From: Luscinia megarhynchos
Lineage: Eukaryota; Chordata; Aves; Passeriformes; Turdidae
Assembly: GCA_034336665.1 (NCBI GenBank)
Contig: JAPFBE010000003.1
Span: 58,199,352-58,263,351, forward strand
Length of the DNA: 64,000 bases
Direction: 5' to 3'
Each line of letters begins with the position of its first letter. Position 1 is the first letter of the stretch. Both the position numbers and the translations under genes were made by a program. Shown in pieces: positions 38,901-64,000 of this stretch. The notes under the pieces are model-generated. The model worked only from the letters and a program-made list of their open reading frames with translations. It was not told the DNA's origin and did not search any database.

Positions 38901-40402
38901 GAGGATTAAAATATTTTAAATAACTATTTTTTTTTCAAAAAGCACTATTTATTTTTAAAACTAAAGTATACAAGTGTTTTCTATCTGTATAAGTAAGTTA
39001 CATTTACACCTTAATTTCAGAATGGCTTTTACTGTTTTGTCCATACCCCTTGGCTCTCCCTCTGAAAAGCACCAAGAACTTTTGCCCTTCTCCACTGACA
39101 CTGCTCCTTCTTCACTGCTTTAATACAATCCCCCTTCTCCCCAGGTCAGTGTTTCCCTCTCTTGGCTTAATACTTACCACTGTAAGTGGATGCCTTTTTT
39201 TCCTTACTACTATGTGCACCTCCTCACACTTGTAACAACACTTGGGCTGTTTCCCCAAACGTTGCACCACTACTTATTTTGTAAATTATTTTATTTATTC
39301 TCTGTGTACTTTCTTATTCCTAAATGGTACAAAAAAACAGTGACAATTTTAAGTTTTTTTTACCCAAACTTCTCCTGTAGCAGCCTACTGAAAAACAGCA
39401 GCTTCTCAAACAACCATCATTTTTTATTCCTTAAAGGACTCCCCAAATATTTTCAAAGAAATATTAGCTTTTGCCATTTAAATTGGAAGCTGATAACTCA
39501 GAGTCTAATGAAAGTTCATGTCATTTGCTCAATAAATATCACTGAACTGGTCAGATGGAATCCCATTTTAAATAACACGGCTGAGGTCTGCATCTTATCA
39601 AAGGTTTTAGGCTTGCTTTTTTTCTCCAGTGCAAACTGCTCTCAGTTCAACCAAAAAATAACCTCAAAACAAATGCTTCCCAACTATTTCTTTAGATGGA
39701 TATCCCTGAGGTTCCAGACAATCCCTACTCTCCCAAAACTGCCATATTAAGACCTCAAACTAAAGTGAGGTGAGATGAAGAACAGAAGGATGTGGCTGGA
39801 TGCAGAAAGCCCTTGCAGCACACAAGCTCCCAAGAGCAGGGAGAACCAGGGATGTTCCAGGGCTGGCTGAACTTACTCATGAGCTTTCCTCAAAGGCTGG
39901 GCAAGGAAATTTATCACAAGCACAGCAGCTGTTCTGAAGCAAGCAGGTAGATGTGTTTGCCTTTACCTGTGCACATTGCTTCTAACTCCTGAACTTCTCT
40001 TTCAGCCTCTTTGGTTTCTTGAAACGCAGCTGCAATGGGGGACAGATCAGCACATCTTCTCCTCAGGGCTCTTTGCTCAAAGTCATTTAATGAATCTGTG
40101 CTCAACTGATGACTAACCTGCTGGTACTCCTTGCTTAGAGTCTCCAGATACTTCTGCACAGCCTCATGCTTCCACAAAGCCTGAGAATCCTGATGGTTTT
40201 TCCTGTGCCGACTGTTAAAAGACAGAGTGAATCTAGCTGTGTCCAGTAAAGGCTTAGGCCTCCAAAATCCATGGCTGTGCAGTCCCACCATGCAGCCTAT
40301 CTTCTTTGCCACAGGAGAGAGAAGACAGCTCTCAAGTTGGCTGTGACAGCAGCAATTGGCTAGCAGGCTCTTGAAAAGACACACCTTTTGGAAAAGCTTC
40401 AT
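29870..40402 (-). CDS. MTRF1: MTRF1, mitochondrial peptide chain release factor 1 (mtRF1)
   Basis: A class I release-factor family protein of the mitochondrial matrix that promotes peptidyl-tRNA hydrolysis on the mitoribosome. In human it serves the non-standard AGA/AGG stop context of COX1. The coding join, in minus-strand order, is 40402-39967, 37485-37394, 36572-36491, 36296-36189, 36100-35928, 34748-34631, 33486-33350, 31717-31619 and 29989-29870. All junctions are GT/AG and in phase, giving 454 codons against 445 in human from memory. An N-terminal leader rich in basic and hydrophobic residues precedes the helical domain. The catalytic GGQ is at 318-320 within [19 protein letters not shown]. 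The codon-reading loop reads [14 protein letters not shown], with the two-residue insertion typical of mtRF1 and absent from the MTRF1L-type PKTEKQG loop. This, and its place next to NAA16, identify it as MTRF1. Frame and key residues are intact. Confidence 0.96.
30690..31075 (-). mobile_element. CR1 LINE fragment
   Basis: The sequence beginning AATCATAGAATGGCCTGGGT, through GCCATGGGCAGGGACACCTT and TCCAACCTGGCCTTGAACAC, to the CCTGTTACTACATGC region is the standard reverse-complement form of an avian CR1 3' end. It lies in MTRF1's last intron, in the same orientation as the gene. Confidence 0.95.
31515..31540. repeat. (AT)n microsatellite
   Basis: About ten uninterrupted AT units in an MTRF1 intron, 75 bp from an exon. 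Likely length-polymorphic. Confidence 0.9.
31619..31717 (-). CDS. MTRF1: MTRF1 exon, C-terminal core
   Basis: Residues 383-415: [19 protein letters not shown] and [14 protein letters not shown]. The RTYNF..DRVTDHR block is the hallmark of class I release-factor C-termini. The acceptor is GCTGCAG and the donor GTAAGG. Phase 0 on both sides. Confidence 0.95.
32446..32575. repeat. AT-rich low-complexity block
   Basis: Interleaved ATATATAA and AATATTAATACAA repeats over about 130 bp of an MTRF1 intron. Simple sequence with no coding content. Confidence 0.85.
33350..33486 (-). CDS. MTRF1: MTRF1 exon after the GGQ exon
   Basis: Residues 337-382: [20 protein letters not shown], then an arginine/glutamine-rich helix ending QSARKLQ. 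The acceptor is CTGTGAAG and the donor GTGAGG. It starts with two bases of a split glycine codon and ends in phase 0. Confidence 0.95.
34631..34748 (-). CDS. MTRF1: MTRF1 exon with the catalytic GGQ loop
   Basis: Residues 298-337: [20 protein letters not shown], then [20 protein letters not shown]. The GGQ motif at 318-320 enters the ribosomal peptidyl-transferase centre in this family. The acceptor is ATTCTAG and the donor GTGAGT. Confidence 0.97.
35928..36100 (-). CDS. MTRF1: MTRF1 exon with the codon-recognition loop
   Basis: Residues 240-297: [40 protein letters not shown] and [17 protein letters not shown]. The loop after RIP replaces the PxT motif of RF1 and carries the mtRF1-type extension. 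The acceptor is TCTCCAG and the donor GTAAAC. Confidence 0.96.
36189..36296 (-). CDS. MTRF1: MTRF1 exon, domain 2
   Basis: Residues 204-240: [20 protein letters not shown], then [17 protein letters not shown]. The acceptor is ATTTTTAG and the donor GTACAG. It starts and ends inside glycine codons, joining in phase. Confidence 0.95.
36491..36572 (-). CDS. MTRF1: MTRF1 exon, start of domain 2
   Basis: Residues 177-204: [20 protein letters not shown], then TAGRTTGG. The distal acceptor (a long T run then CAG) was chosen over TTCCAG nine bases inside the exon, because it has the better tract and keeps the LFQ residues found in the family. The donor GTCAGC is weak. Confidence 0.92.
37394..37485 (-). 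CDS. MTRF1: MTRF1 exon, helical domain 1
   Basis: Residues 146-176: [20 protein letters not shown], then [11 protein letters not shown]. This is coiled-coil-like release-factor domain 1. The acceptor is GAATTTAG and the donor GTGAGC. Confidence 0.93.
39967..40402 (-). CDS. MTRF1: MTRF1 first coding exon with leader peptide
   Basis: Starts at ATG 40402-40400 with A at -3 and encodes residues 1-146. The first 60-70 residues are poorly conserved, rich in C, L, S and K/R with few acidic residues, as in a mitochondrial import signal. The part from [18 protein letters not shown] on matches release-factor domain 1. The exon continues 5' as untranslated sequence to 40425, where TTTCAG is the acceptor. 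The donor is GTAAAG. Confidence 0.93.
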
Positions 40403-40425
40403 TTTGTTTCTTATTTTTCCACTAC
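40403..40425 (-). other. MTRF1: MTRF1 5' UTR part of the first coding exon
   Basis: Twenty-three untranslated bases between acceptor TTTCAG (minus strand, 40431-40426) and the ATG. An upstream non-coding exon must therefore exist, most likely in the GC-rich area at 42.6-43.9 kb. Confidence 0.7.
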
Positions 40426-42640
40426 CTGAAATTAAAAGTACACAGTACAGTGGCCAGTGTTATTATCTAGAAAAAGAAAGCATTCTATTAAAAAAGAACC
40501 ACAACAAACAAACACAAGGACGGTATCAAGTACATATCCTGGTTTGATTCCACTGACACAAATGCAACTATCGTGGACAATACTATTCCTGTTTTAGTCC
40601 CAGTTTAAACCAGAAGTTCTCATCACCACCATTGTACTGACTGAGGGTTGGAAAAAGTATTTTCTCTCACCTCCTCAGTTTATTTACACTATGGAAAAGC
40701 TCCTGTGGATGAGACTTTACAGACAATAGCTTCATTTTGCCATATGTCTCATTGGAAAAATTTAACCATTTCATGCCTTACTGATGAAAGAAAGATGTTG
40801 CTGAGAAGACAAATCAATACTAGAGGTAAAGAATTCTATATAAAGAATATAAGAAATGTCCAGAATTATTTGCCAAATTATATCCACTGCCATAAAAGGA
40901 GGACATTAGTAGATGACCACGTAACAGATCAGCCAATAGGACTGCAGTGCACTTAGAAAAATCACTCACTCATACATGGAGAAGACAGGAGAACTGCTTT
41001 ATGTCCCCTACACACTCCTTACTGTGATTTATTTACACTTAAGCAACATAATATTTTCCATCCAAAAAGTGAGTAAGAAGCAGGTACTCTGAAATACAGC
41101 TCCTGTATTTTTCTGAGACACTTGGCCGACAGTTTTATAGGACCCAGGCTCCCCTTAGCATTACTGCTGCCATATGAAAGATCATTTCCTCTTCAGTTTA
41201 TATCATCAATATTGCAAACTATGTGATGAATTACTATTGTGCTCTAAAATTTTATCTTGGAGTGCGAGGCTCTATCAGGAAGCCTAAATTGAGATGACAC
41301 TTATTCTAGGACTGCTCACACAGAAAAGGTTTAAAATACAAAGCAGCATTCCTAGTAACCCTGCCAGTGCCGCAGTCCCATCTGCCCACTGATTTTTACA
41401 ACAAAGTGGATTCTGAGAAAATAAGAGCATGAACCTTTTTGCAACAAGATCACCTAGAAACATACGTTTCAGTTTCCTGACACAATTATTTTTTACTTAT
41501 CAGTGACACGACCTTCTGTGCATCTTCACGCATTTTAATAACAAATTACTGTGATATTCTAACTACTCAACTCATCCATTATTCTCACCTATTTAACTTT
41601 CATCCATTTGTCCACAATGAAGAAAGAGCAATATGCAGTAAAACCAGAAGTATTGCATCTTGTCTGAATGCTTATTTTACTACCTACAGGAGGAGGCAAG
41701 GACCTTTATTCTACTTCTGTACCCTCCCCAGATTCCCCAGCCAGCAGGTGCTATTGAACCCACAGCAGCAATTTCAAGACTGCTTTAATTTACAGAAAGC
41801 AAATTATTCCCGTCCTGGATTGTTACAGCGACTAAAACCAGCTGCAGCAGAGGGATCCTGTTCCCTTCACCAGGAGCACAGCAAAAGGCACATCAAGCTG
41901 AACTTCTATGATCCTGGATTTAGGCATGAGTGGACTCAGTTCCAAAAGGCCTAAGTCTGCTGATGAATATGGACTAGCTCCAGATCAGCATGGTCTGTTG
42001 CTCTTTGGCTAAGTGCTGACCATCATCAACTCAATTTTAAAATATTAATGCTATATTTTATTTGAATTATTTCATTAAACATATTAATTACAACCATCTA
42101 GCTAATTTTTACTGGTGTAGTTAAGAAGCAACGCACTCAAATAATAACAAATTTGCTGTACTGCTCTGTCTGAGCTCTCTGAAATAAAATTCTTGGGTTT
42201 AAAAGCAAAAAAAATAGAAAAAAAAAAAGAGTAATGAAATGACACAGACCTTCAAGGAAGTCGAAAGTTTCAAAATAATTTTGCTATGTTAAAGAAAAAC
42301 TTATCTCCTTCTCAGAGAGGGGTTGCCACCCATCTGCATAAAAATAAACAGACATATAAGTTTTACAGAGCTATGAGCATTAAATAACCTATTAAATGAT
42401 CTCCAAACCAGATTTTAATAACTTTTTCATTGATTAAAACTACCTCGTGCACATCACAAATCCAAAACCAGTACGCGAAAGTGACAACTGTAATTGTGCC
42501 ATTAAAGATAATAATTAAAAATAAATAATTTCAAGACAGAAAAGAGTTCTGAATCTCACGAGCTCTTTCAGAGATTACAAAATGCATCTCTAACAACCAA
42601 AGATGCTACCGGCGCCAAGCAGCAGCACTCGGGCACATAT
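40426..42640 (-). other. MTRF1: MTRF1 5' intron, AT-rich part
   Basis: Inferred intron between the first coding exon and a non-coding exon in the GC-rich region. No gene, CR1 copy or RNA is recognised here. Confidence 0.5.
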
Positions 42641-42784
42641 GAATTCGCAGGTACGCAGCAGGTGAAGGTACTCCAGTGCTCACCGACTGGATCGGGAACA
42701 GCTCTCGAGGCCGTGCTCCGGGAGCATCTCCCACACACCCCTGCCTCCCACCACGGCCAGCCCGAGCAAAGCCCCGGCAGCCGC

Positions 42785-43627
42785 GCAGGGAGCGGGCAGG
42801 ACAGAAGGCAGGAACGGGCAGGGAGAGGCAGGAACGGGCAGAAAAGGCGCCAGGAGAGGCAGAAGCGGGCAGGGAGAGGAGGCAGGAGGCGAGCAGGAGA
42901 GGGCAGGGAGAGGAGGCAGGAGCGGGCAGGGAGAGGAGGCAGGAGCGGGGAGAGGCGGCAGGAGGCCGGGGGCAGGGAGAGAGGGCAGGAGAGGAGGCAG
43001 GAGCGGGCAGGGAGAGGGAGGCAGGAGCGGGCAGGGAGAGGAGGCAGGAGCGGGGAGAGAGGCAGGAGGGCGGGCAGGGAGAGGAGGCAGGAGTGGGCAG
43101 GGAGAGAGGCAGGAGCTGGCAGGGAGAGGCAGGAGGAGCGGGGCAGGAGAGGGCAGGGAGAGGAGGCAGGAGGCGGGCAGGGAGAGGGCAGGAGCGGGGC
43201 AGGGAGAGGAGGCAGGAGCGGGCAGGGAGAGGAGGCAGGAGCGGGCAGGGAGAGGGCAGGAGAGGGCAGGGAGAGGGCAGGAGGGCAGGGAGAGAGGCAG
43301 GAGTGGGCAGGGAGAGGAGGCAGGAGCTGGCAGGGAGAGGGCAGGGAGAGGAGGCAGGAGCGGGCAGGGGAGAGGGCAGGAGCGGGCAGGGAGAGGAGGC
43401 AGGAGCTGGGCAGGGAGAGGCGGCAGGAGCGGGCAGGGAGAGAGGCAGGAGTGGGGCAGGGAGAGGGAGGCAGGAGCGGGCAGGGAGAGAGGCAGGGCAG
43501 GAGCGGGCAGGGAGAGGAGGCAGGAGCGGGCAGGGAGAGGAGGCAGGAGCGGGCAGGGAGAGGGCAGGGAGAGGAGGCAGGAGCGGGCAGGGAGAGGAGG
43601 CAGGAGTGGGCAGGGAGAGGCAGGAGC
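42785..43627. repeat. G-rich minisatellite, about 23-bp unit, roughly 36 copies
   Basis: Tandem units close to GGCAGGAGCGGGCAGGGAGA plus GGA, with frequent 1-3 bp length changes and occasional T or C variants. The plus strand is nearly free of T and the minus strand is C-rich. Because the unit is not a multiple of three, it stays open in several frames on both strands and creates five overlapping frames of 334-426 codons (G/R/Q-rich or L/P/S-rich). These are artefacts. It lies just 3' (in MTRF1 orientation) of the putative MTRF1 promoter, so probably in the first intron. Confidence 0.95.
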
Positions 43628-43648
43628 AGCGGGGCTGGGGGCTGCACG

Positions 43649-43772
43649 CACCGGGCGCCGCTCGGATCCCGCCCCGGCACTCACCGCGCCGCTCGGATCC
43701 CGCCCGGCTCACCGGGCGCCGCTCGGATCCCGCCCTGGCACTCAGTCACCGGGCGCCGCTCGGATCCCGGCC
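43649..43772. repeat. Four-copy GC minisatellite carrying splice-donor-like sites
   Basis: Four copies of CACCGGGCGCCGCTCGGATC begin at 43649, 43682, 43710 and 43747, spaced 33, 28 and 37 bp. On the minus strand each ends in CG-GTG, and the four continuations are GTGCGT, GTGAGT, GTGAGC and GTGACT. Confidence 0.9.
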
Positions 43773-43820
43773 GGGCCGCGGGCCCACGGCGGACGGGAAG
43801 TGCGGCGGGAGCGCCCGCAG

Positions 43821-43838
43821 TCCCAGCATGCCTGCGCG
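43821..43838 (+). promoter_or_regulatory. ZNF143-like site
   Basis: TCCCAGCATGCCTGCGCG matches the core of the long ZNF143/SBS motif (TTCCCAGCATGC then YTGCGC) common at CpG-island promoters of housekeeping genes. Called by eye only. Confidence 0.5.
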
Positions 43839-43899
43839 AAACGCGCTTCCCGTCTCCCCGCCGCCACCCGCGCCCCTGAGCCACGCCGGCGGCAAAGGC

Positions 43900-46800
43900 A
43901 GCCTCCGCCTTTCCAACCTGATTAGTGAAAGATTAATTTCAGAGAAATCTGAATAAAATAATATTAAGCTCCACTTTGTGTCAAAGCTCACTATTCAATT
44001 CTATTTTAAATGAATTATTACTGTGCTACTAAAGGCAAACAAAAATTAATAAACATTACAATTCTGATTATGAGTATGCTAGTTAGCTGCAGCTTCGTCA
44101 TAAAGTATGCTTTAAAACATACAATGTATGCGGACATTTTAAAAGCTATTATTAAACATTATACCACTACCTCCCTAACTAAAATTTTAAAAATGCTTAA
44201 ACAATGTTTTTTTATATCTTTAATCACCAAAATACCTTTCTTCCCAGCTACTGTTATTCTACACAAATTAAAAAATAAAAGGATAAGACTATTGTACTTG
44301 GTATATAAAACATCACTGGGATTTGGTGTGGTAAATATTCCAAAAACTGAAAACAGCACCAATCGATGGGTAAGATTTTGATCAAACTTCAGTGCCTGAA
44401 TGACAACAAACTGCTTGTTCTGGCTCTGCTCCACCCGTGGGGACGGGAGGCAAGGCAGACAGATGGAAAACCACTTCCAGAGAACAGGACCCATCCGGAG
44501 CTGGTCCACTCTTCAAAAGTGCCACAGCAAACAGCACCCTGAAATCTTCCCCAGGCTTGAGCCCACAATAATGTGCTGTTAGGGATGCCATCAGCCAGAC
44601 ACTATTCCCATTGTACTTCATTCTTCTTCTACCATGACTTCTAGGGCTCAGTGAAATGAAATAATAAAATTATACTCACATTGGTACTCTAAATATGCAA
44701 CGTGATACTTGAAAATATTGGGAACATACTCTCTGGGAGAAAAACCAAGAACCTAATAACCTGACACTGCAAGTAGACCTCGTGCTCCAAAATTGGTTTT
44801 AAAAGAAGAGAGTAGGCCAAGAAAAATCAAATCAGGTTCTACTCCAGCCAGTAATGGTTCTTGCATTAAATGCTCCGATTAAACACAATCATGTTTAGTT
44901 CTTATTATTCCTTGTTGGTGAATGTTTTAACTTAAGTGTGAAAATAGAGACTGCAATAAAGTCCTGCTCCCTCCCTACCAGGCAGCAAAGCATGCAGGGG
45001 CCACACAGGCAAGACAAGGGCTGGACTCTGTGCAGTCAGCAGGGTTTCCAGAGACCATCCACCACAGGACCTGCCCATGCATCTCATACTCAAAACATGT
45101 AAGATACACTCTTTCCCTAACTTTAGGGTGTGCTTTTAGACTGCAGTATGGGAACTGAGTGTGAAGGATGTGCTTCTACCCCTCTCACAGTTTTGCTGCC
45201 TGAAAACCTGCAGCAGCTGCTGATGGAACTGGTGAGGATCAGGGCTTATGGGGCATGGGCTGTTTGGGGCAGTGCCACCACCTTCCTCAGCAGCCCACGG
45301 TGACATTGGGTGCAGAAGTGAAGAGTGATAGCAGGAAGACAGCTGGGCTCCCGGGCTTCAGGACAGATATGGTGGTCCTGTACTTCAAAACCTGGCACTC
45401 TTAACCTGCCAATTTAGAAACTGGAGGCAAAGGGATGGCGCATCAGACAGAACAGGCCCCAGGCCATACAAAATGCTTGTCTTGAAGGCAGGTCCATGCC
45501 CATCCGGGCCCTGTGTCGCCCAGGGGGTCCAAACTGGGTTTAGCGGGGTGGGAGCATCTCCCCGCAACTTCCACAGGAGCAAAGCGACACACACCACAAA
45601 AACCAGCAAACTTGTTACAATGTCGGTAACACTTCAATATTGCTCCCTCCCTTTTCAGCCCAATCAGTTCAGACTTCTGATACCTTTCTGTTTGAAGGAA
45701 AAAAATGGTGACAGAATCATACACATCTTGAATACAGTCCTGTTTATTAGCAAAGCCTGTAGAGAGAGCTTTGTTTTGCCCAGCACAGTGAGATTAAATG
45801 ACAAGAAGTTTTCTTGACTGCGCTCCCAAACCTCACTTTCAGTTGGAGCTCTGCCTTCCCACAAAGTTAATTTCTTTGTTTATTCTCTCCCAGCTAGCCT
45901 ACAAACGTTTCTGTTATTGCCTCCCTGCTTTCCTTTTCTTGCTGCTTGTAACGCAGACTTTTAATATGGACATATCTAGATGCAAATTGAACCCCTGCCT
46001 ATTATTTGCAATTTGCCTACTTTCAGACCATTCTTTCCAGTGTTTGGACTATCAGGAAACAGAGACCTTTAGCTATCAAGAAAAGCCTTATTGCTTCAGA
46101 TCAAAGGTCCACCTAGCACAATATTTGTCTGACCATTCTCTGTGATGCATCTGTTACCATTCAACCCAACGAGAGGCATAACGTATCTTTTGCTAAGACA
46201 GAAACTAGGGTTCATAGAGTCAAGGCTTCAGCTAGTTGTTAAAAGTGTTGAAGACATGCCATGGTACAAACAGGCTCTGAAAATGAAGCTGCAGGGCAAA
46301 ACCAAGCCTGCCATCCCTGTCAGTAATACTCCTGCTTTGTAAAAATCAGGTACCCAATGCAGCACTACTACGGCATACAGCAGAAAGAACAGTGAATTGG
46401 GTACTGAGTGTGGAAAACACACATACTGTGATCAGTGACCCTGCTGACTGACACCATTAGAAGCATGTCAGAACAAAAACGTGGGAAATAAACACAATAG
46501 CGATATTTTTTATGACAGACCATACATCTAGAGAGATTAACAAAACACGATGGAAACCAACAACCATTTACAAAAAGTGTCCATAAGCTGATGGCTCAGC
46601 TATGAAGACCTATAGGAAAGCATATACTTTGTGTTCTCATCTTTGCTGTTTTCATCTCAGGAGGCTTCCTCAACATACCACTTCTTTTTTTCTTTTTTTT
46701 TTTTTTTTTTTTCCCCTCCTAATTAGTAGTCCTCAAGTTAGGCTGACATCCAGGTTACTCTCTTCCAAGAAATTGTCTACTCTGTTAGCTGGAAAGGAAA

Positions 46801-47440
46801 GCAGCTATCATGTCATCAGCCTCAGCAAGGTTTGTGTCAAGTCAAGGACATGCTGCTTGGGATCCTCAGTCTCATAGCCATCTACTTATTGAGTACCAAA
46901 TAAAAATATATTAAGTACATAGATTTTCTAGTTGGCTCTTGTGAGTTACTGTTTTGCATTCGCTTGCTTTACATGGGGATATCTATCATGCTCATCATCT
47001 GCGACAGTTGGTGGGCAACCATATTATTACAGAACTAAGATACTTTGAAATAAATGCCAAAATATAATTAATATTTTTAAAGGTCAATTATGTAAACAGA
47101 GATTTTAACTGCAGTCGCCTAATTTATTTTCTATGTAAGATGGTCTTTTTAATTGGTTGTAACCGTGACAGCTGAACCAATTTTCCTTTTAAGTAATGCC
47201 CTGGGCCATCTAGTTTTAGTGTTTCTAGTTGTTGGTGGTTTTGGTTTGGTTTTGTTTTTAAGAACGATTTCTGGGAATAACAAGAAAAAAATACAAGACC
47301 TTAGACCTCCTTCGGTGAAGGAGCCAAGCGATGAATAAACGGTGCCGTTCTAGGGGCGCACGATGGTGTCGGCAAGTTTTACATAACCAACTGCTGAAAT
47401 GCCTTAATGCGACGAGGGCCGTCCCCGCTCGCTCAAAGCC
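43900..47440. other. MTRF1-NAA16 intergenic spacer
   Basis: About 3.5 kb of mainly AT-rich sequence between two divergent genes. There is a T20 run at 46693-46712. No coding exon, CR1 copy or RNA gene is recognised. Confidence 0.55.
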
Positions 47441-47817
47441 TGGCTGCCAAGTTTGCTGTTGTTTCCTTAAATACCAGCCAGGGCACCGCAAGCCCGCAGA
47501 GCCTCTCCGCGCCCCGCCGCCGACAGAGGCTGCGCTCCTTCCCAACGCCGCCTCCCTGGCAGGCTTGCGGGCAGCCGGGCTCTCCGAGCGCCCCAGCCGC
47601 CACTCCGGGAACCGCGCAGGGGCAACCACGGAGGGAATCCTCGCTCCCTGCCCGGGGCCGGGCGGGCGGACAGGGCGGCTGTGAGGGGAGCGGCGCTGCG
47701 CCTGCGCCGAGGGGACCCCGGCGGCCATTTTGCAGCGTCAGGCGGGCGGCGAGGCGCCCCGGCAGCTGCGCAGAGGGGCCCGGGGGAGCCGGCGGGGAGG
47801 GCGGGCGGCGCAGGGCT

Positions 47818-47826
47818 ATGAGTTAA
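47818..47826 (+). other. Minimal upstream ORF (ATG AGT TAA)
   Basis: A two-codon upstream frame 142 bases before the NAA16 start, with G at -3. If the transcript starts near 47.7 kb it would be in the 5' UTR and could slightly reduce initiation downstream. Confidence 0.35.
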
Positions 47827-47968
47827 AGAGCTGCCGCCGCCGCCCCGCCGAGTTTGGGCTTTTCCTCCTCGGCATTCCCCCCTCCCCCCCGTCCCTCGTA
47901 GCGACAGCCGCCCCTCCCGGGCCGCCCCCACCCCCGCCAGCCGTGCCTGTCCCAGGGCCGCCCGCGCC

Positions 47969-64000
<16,032 letters not shown>

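Larger units (their letters stand above)
43640..43900 (-). promoter_or_regulatory. MTRF1: Likely MTRF1 promoter (CpG island)
   Basis: This is the GC-rich, CpG-dense end of the island upstream of MTRF1. It contains an ETS-like ACGGGAAGTG at 43793-43802 and a ZNF143-like TCCCAGCATGCCTGCGCG at 43821-43838. The best first-exon donor on the minus strand is GTGAGT at 43684-43679; a second candidate is GTGAGC at 42684-42679. The transcription start was not determined. Confidence 0.55.

Noticed and set aside
39190..39750. 186-codon plus-strand frame in an MTRF1 intron
   Set aside because: The longest frame in AT-rich sequence here, but the composition is F/L/S-rich with no recognisable motif and it is antisense to MTRF1. 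I take it as chance; a tblastn search would settle it.
42568..43956. Five overlapping frames of 334-426 codons on both strands
   Set aside because: All come from the 23-bp minisatellite. They are low-complexity (GRQE or LPS-rich), overlap each other in several frames, and lack any protein similarity.
46693..46712. T20 run as the tail of a retroposed gene
   Set aside because: No gene-like sequence or target-site duplication is visible beside it.

Overview
The window is ordinary nuclear DNA of a bird. Evidence for this is the intron-rich vertebrate genes, several CR1 LINE 3' ends with the typical ATTCTATG-like tails, GC-rich CpG-island promoters in AT-rich surroundings, and the gene order ELF1/WBP4 - MTRF1 - NAA16, which matches human 13q14. 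The species cannot be named from the sequence. Nothing here looks microbial or viral, and I see no undescribed multi-gene system. The interest lies in gene structure and repeats.

Layout. (1) 1-3.4 kb is AT-rich non-coding sequence, probably intron 1 of ELF1, whose body would lie to the left on the minus strand. (2) 3.47-4.72 kb is a CpG island that appears to be a head-to-head promoter for ELF1 (minus) and WBP4 (plus). (3) 4.37-22.03 kb is WBP4 (FBP21), a spliceosomal zinc-finger/WW protein, in ten exons. Its ATG is split by intron 1, and exon 8 carries a one-base frame break. (4) 22.0-29.9 kb is the convergent spacer between WBP4 and MTRF1, with no recognisable gene. (5) 29.87-40.40 kb is MTRF1, the mitochondrial release-factor paralogue mtRF1, on the minus strand: nine coding exons, 454 codons, intact, with the GGQ motif. 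(6) 42.78-43.63 kb is a large G-rich minisatellite of about 23 bp units. Beside it, at 43.65-43.9 kb, are a second short GC repeat and the likely MTRF1 promoter. (7) 47.44-48.48 kb is the CpG island and first exon of NAA16, the auxiliary NatA subunit. Exons 2-4 lie at 60.0, 62.3 and 63.0 kb and the gene runs off the right edge. NAA16 intron 3 has the hallmarks of a U12-type (minor spliceosome) intron.

The genes are unrelated housekeeping functions: pre-mRNA splicing (WBP4), mitochondrial translation termination (MTRF1) and co-translational N-terminal acetylation (NAA16). They are neighbours by conserved synteny, not as a pathway. Exon boundaries were read by eye from protein similarity, GT/AG sites and reading-frame phase. 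Every coding join is in phase except the break inside WBP4 exon 8. Transcription starts, UTR ends and the ELF1 and MTRF1 first exons are inferences.
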